25,008 nucleotides of DNA, taken from an uncultured Sutterella sp. (GTDB taxonomy: Bacteria > Pseudomonadota > Gammaproteobacteria > Burkholderiales > Burkholderiaceae_F). Of this stretch, positions 23,763 through 25,008 are shown piece by piece. Numbering within the stretch: position 1 is the stretch's first letter; each line of letters starts with the position of its first letter. Location: the NCBI GenBank assembly GCA_900552915.1, contig USBS01000012.1, positions 1 through 25,008 of the forward strand, read 5' to 3'. The notes under the pieces are model-generated. The model saw nothing but the letters and a program-made list of their open reading frames with translations. It did not search any database and was not told the DNA's origin. Position numbers and translations under genes: made by a program.

Positions 23763-24489
23763 CCGCCGTCTCCTGTTCATCAACTTGAGCCAGAATCTCG
23801 GCAGCACGGCGAGCCTTTTCGATGTGATTGAGGTATGCCTCGCGCAACGTATCCACCTGTGCGGCATCGAAAACTGTCTTGATCACTGGGCTGACCTCAA
23901 AACTATCGGCATTCTTGCCAAGCTCGATGAGCAGATGCCGCTCCTTCATTCGCTTAATAACTGCATCAACTCTTTTGGCAAAAAGCGACGTATCCGTACG
24001 GGCCGAAGATTCAAAAACGCCCAGATGTGTATTAATTTCGTCAAGTGATATAACCGCCCGCTCGCCACCCTGCTGCGCCCGCATCAGGCGATCGCGCATT
24101 TCAATGAGCAGCACCGAGTCCAAAAACTTGAACGCATACTGATTCAAAAGCGACGGCGCTTCAATCTCTTCAAGATTTGGCTTACAAACGTAGGCCACTC
24201 CAAGTTCATCGTCAACGACGAGATCCAACAGCAGATTGGAAAGCTGCGTACGGACCGCCGCCATGTTGTTGATGAGCAAATTCCAAGCGTCCTTTCGCTT
24301 TTCTCGGTATAGATAGGGCCCCTTGAGCAAAGTCACCAAAAGTTTGCGCAGAGCAAGCGACAGCGTACCGCTGTCACCTGGATAAAGTTCTTCCCGAGCA
24401 GATTCAGCAATCCGAACGTCTTCGGTTACATCTGCAACCTGTTGGATCGGTGTCGTTTGCTCCACGATTTCATTTATTTCCGTCATCAT
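23755..24489 (-). CDS. jetB: Wadjet JetB (DUF4194, MukE-like)
   Basis: A 244-residue DUF4194 protein, the MukE/KITE-like subunit that binds the kleisin JetA and regulates the JetC motor. Largely winged-helix in character: KLLVTLLKGPYLYREKRKDAWNLL, a LLLDLVVDDELGVAYV beta-wing, and LLIEMRDRLMRAQQ. The ATG at 24489 overlaps the jetA stop (ATGA); its end overlaps jetC by 8 nt. Identification rests on the DUF4194-like pattern and the operon position between jetA and jetC. Confidence 0.9.
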   Translation of the reverse strand: MMTEINEIVEQTTPIQQVADVTEDVRIAESAREELYPGDSGTLSLALRKLLVTLLKGPYLYREKRKDAWNLLINNMAAVRTQLSNLLLDLVVDDELGVAYVCKPNLEEIEAPSLLNQYAFKFLDSVLLIEMRDRLMRAQQGGERAVISLDEINTHLGVFESSARTDTSLFAKRVDAVIKRMKERHLLIELGKNADSFEVSPVIKTVFDAAQVDTLREAYLNHIEKARRAAEILAQVDEQETADV

Positions 24490-25008
24490 GCTTTGCTTCT
24501 TTCCTGTCGAGCGCTCTGGCTGTCGTCCATTATCGACCCGCGCACGAAAATGAAGCGCGGCAGTCTTCCCCGCTTGCGATTTCCCAGTCGATCCGTCCAG
24601 TGTACGACTTCGCTCATCCCTTCCTTCGGCGGCTGAGCATGATTCAGCGCAAGATGAATCATTCCCACAATTGAAGCAAGCCCCTGCCGAGCCGGGAAAC
24701 GCTCAAGCACCTCTCCGAGGCTCACTGTGGCGCGATCGCTCAAACATTCGGCAATCTGCTTTTTCAAGAGGGCATAGTTGATCTCGGAAGCCGACAAACG
24801 CTCAGACAATGACATCAGGTCAATATCTGTTTGCTCCTGCAGGGTAAGTTCCTGTGCATCGCCTGCATTTTCAGGATTGAATAGCGACGTCGCACCGATG
24901 CTTGAAATCGAGGCGAAGGTTTCATTTACCTGCAGCACGGGTGTGTACGTTGAAGGGGCGAACTATAAATTCCAGTGCCCCTGACTGAGGGTAAAAAAAT
25001 AATGGATT
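24486..25008 (-). pseudogene. jetA: Wadjet JetA (DUF3375), C-terminal part with frameshift, cut by window edge
   Basis: DUF3375 kleisin-type subunit; the whole protein is normally about 480-500 residues, and most of it lies beyond the right edge. The 150-residue frame 24486-24938 holds the family C-terminus: LGEVLERFPARQGLASIVGM, then VVHWTDRLGNRKRGRLPRFIF. That frame is closed upstream by TAG at 24963-24965. A second frame, open from the window edge and protein-like (ALEFIVRPFNVHT), ends at TGA at 24922-24924. Removing one base in the GGG run (24939-24941) joins them as NVHT-VLQVNETF. The gene is therefore either broken by +1 frameshift, phase-variable, or mis-sequenced; an independent 150-aa protein from the GTG at 24938 is less likely. 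It overlaps jetB by 4 nt. Confidence 0.72.

Noticed and set aside
23762..23867. Upstream start for jetC giving 35 more residues
   Set aside because: The extra codons lie inside jetB, while the ATG at 23762 has AGGAG and matches the start of the SMC head.
1..25008. CRISPR array or complete insertion sequence
   Set aside because: No regularly spaced repeats and no transposase or integrase frame were found on either strand.

Overview
The window looks like chromosome from a betaproteobacterium. The order hemA-prfA-prmC and the pair sspA-sspB followed by a tRNA-Thr are typical of Burkholderiales. The periplasmic tetraheme flavocytochrome reductase with a divergent LysR regulator fits anaerobic, gut-associated Sutterellaceae (Sutterella/Parasutterella type). 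The family-level guess is inference; no rRNA or species marker is present.

Layout. The left edge cuts a tRNA-Phe (minus strand). Positions 264-6878 are mostly housekeeping: hemA, prfA and prmC (release factor 1 and its GGQ methyltransferase, overlapping by 4 nt), an NfsB-type nitroreductase, a Nif3-family metal protein, mscL (minus), sspA-sspB and tRNA-Thr(UGU) with a strong terminator. Positions 7257-9643 (minus) hold a two-gene accessory module: a MazG-like nucleotide pyrophosphohydrolase translationally coupled to a PD-(D/E)XK nuclease/DUF2075 helicase-like ATPase. Next come an AGCS sodium:alanine/glycine symporter with a long, structured-looking leader, an orphan HNH nuclease gene, a flavocytochrome c reductase, and its divergent LysR regulator with a perfect 12-bp dyad between them.

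From about 15.8 kb to the right edge the DNA is a defence-island-like block. On the plus strand a PLD-nuclease/DEAD helicase/DUF3427 protein is followed by a Nudix hydrolase. Converging on it from the right, with a 44-bp gene overlap, is a type I Wadjet (anti-plasmid SMC) operon jetA-jetB-jetC-jetD, whose cistrons overlap by 4 or 8 nt. Only the C-terminal part of jetA is in the window, and it carries a visible reading-frame break about 70 nt from the edge, so the system may be inactive, phase-variable or mis-sequenced.

The most interesting pattern is that two unrelated helicase/nuclease proteins (DUF2075 type and DUF3427 type) are each paired with an unrelated nucleotide-hydrolysing enzyme (MazG-like and Nudix). 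This suggests a recurring design of DNA-targeting motor plus nucleotide-pool enzyme. Other points of note are a tRNA 3'-half relic just upstream of the Nif3 gene, the AGCS leader, and active-site changes in the flavocytochrome.
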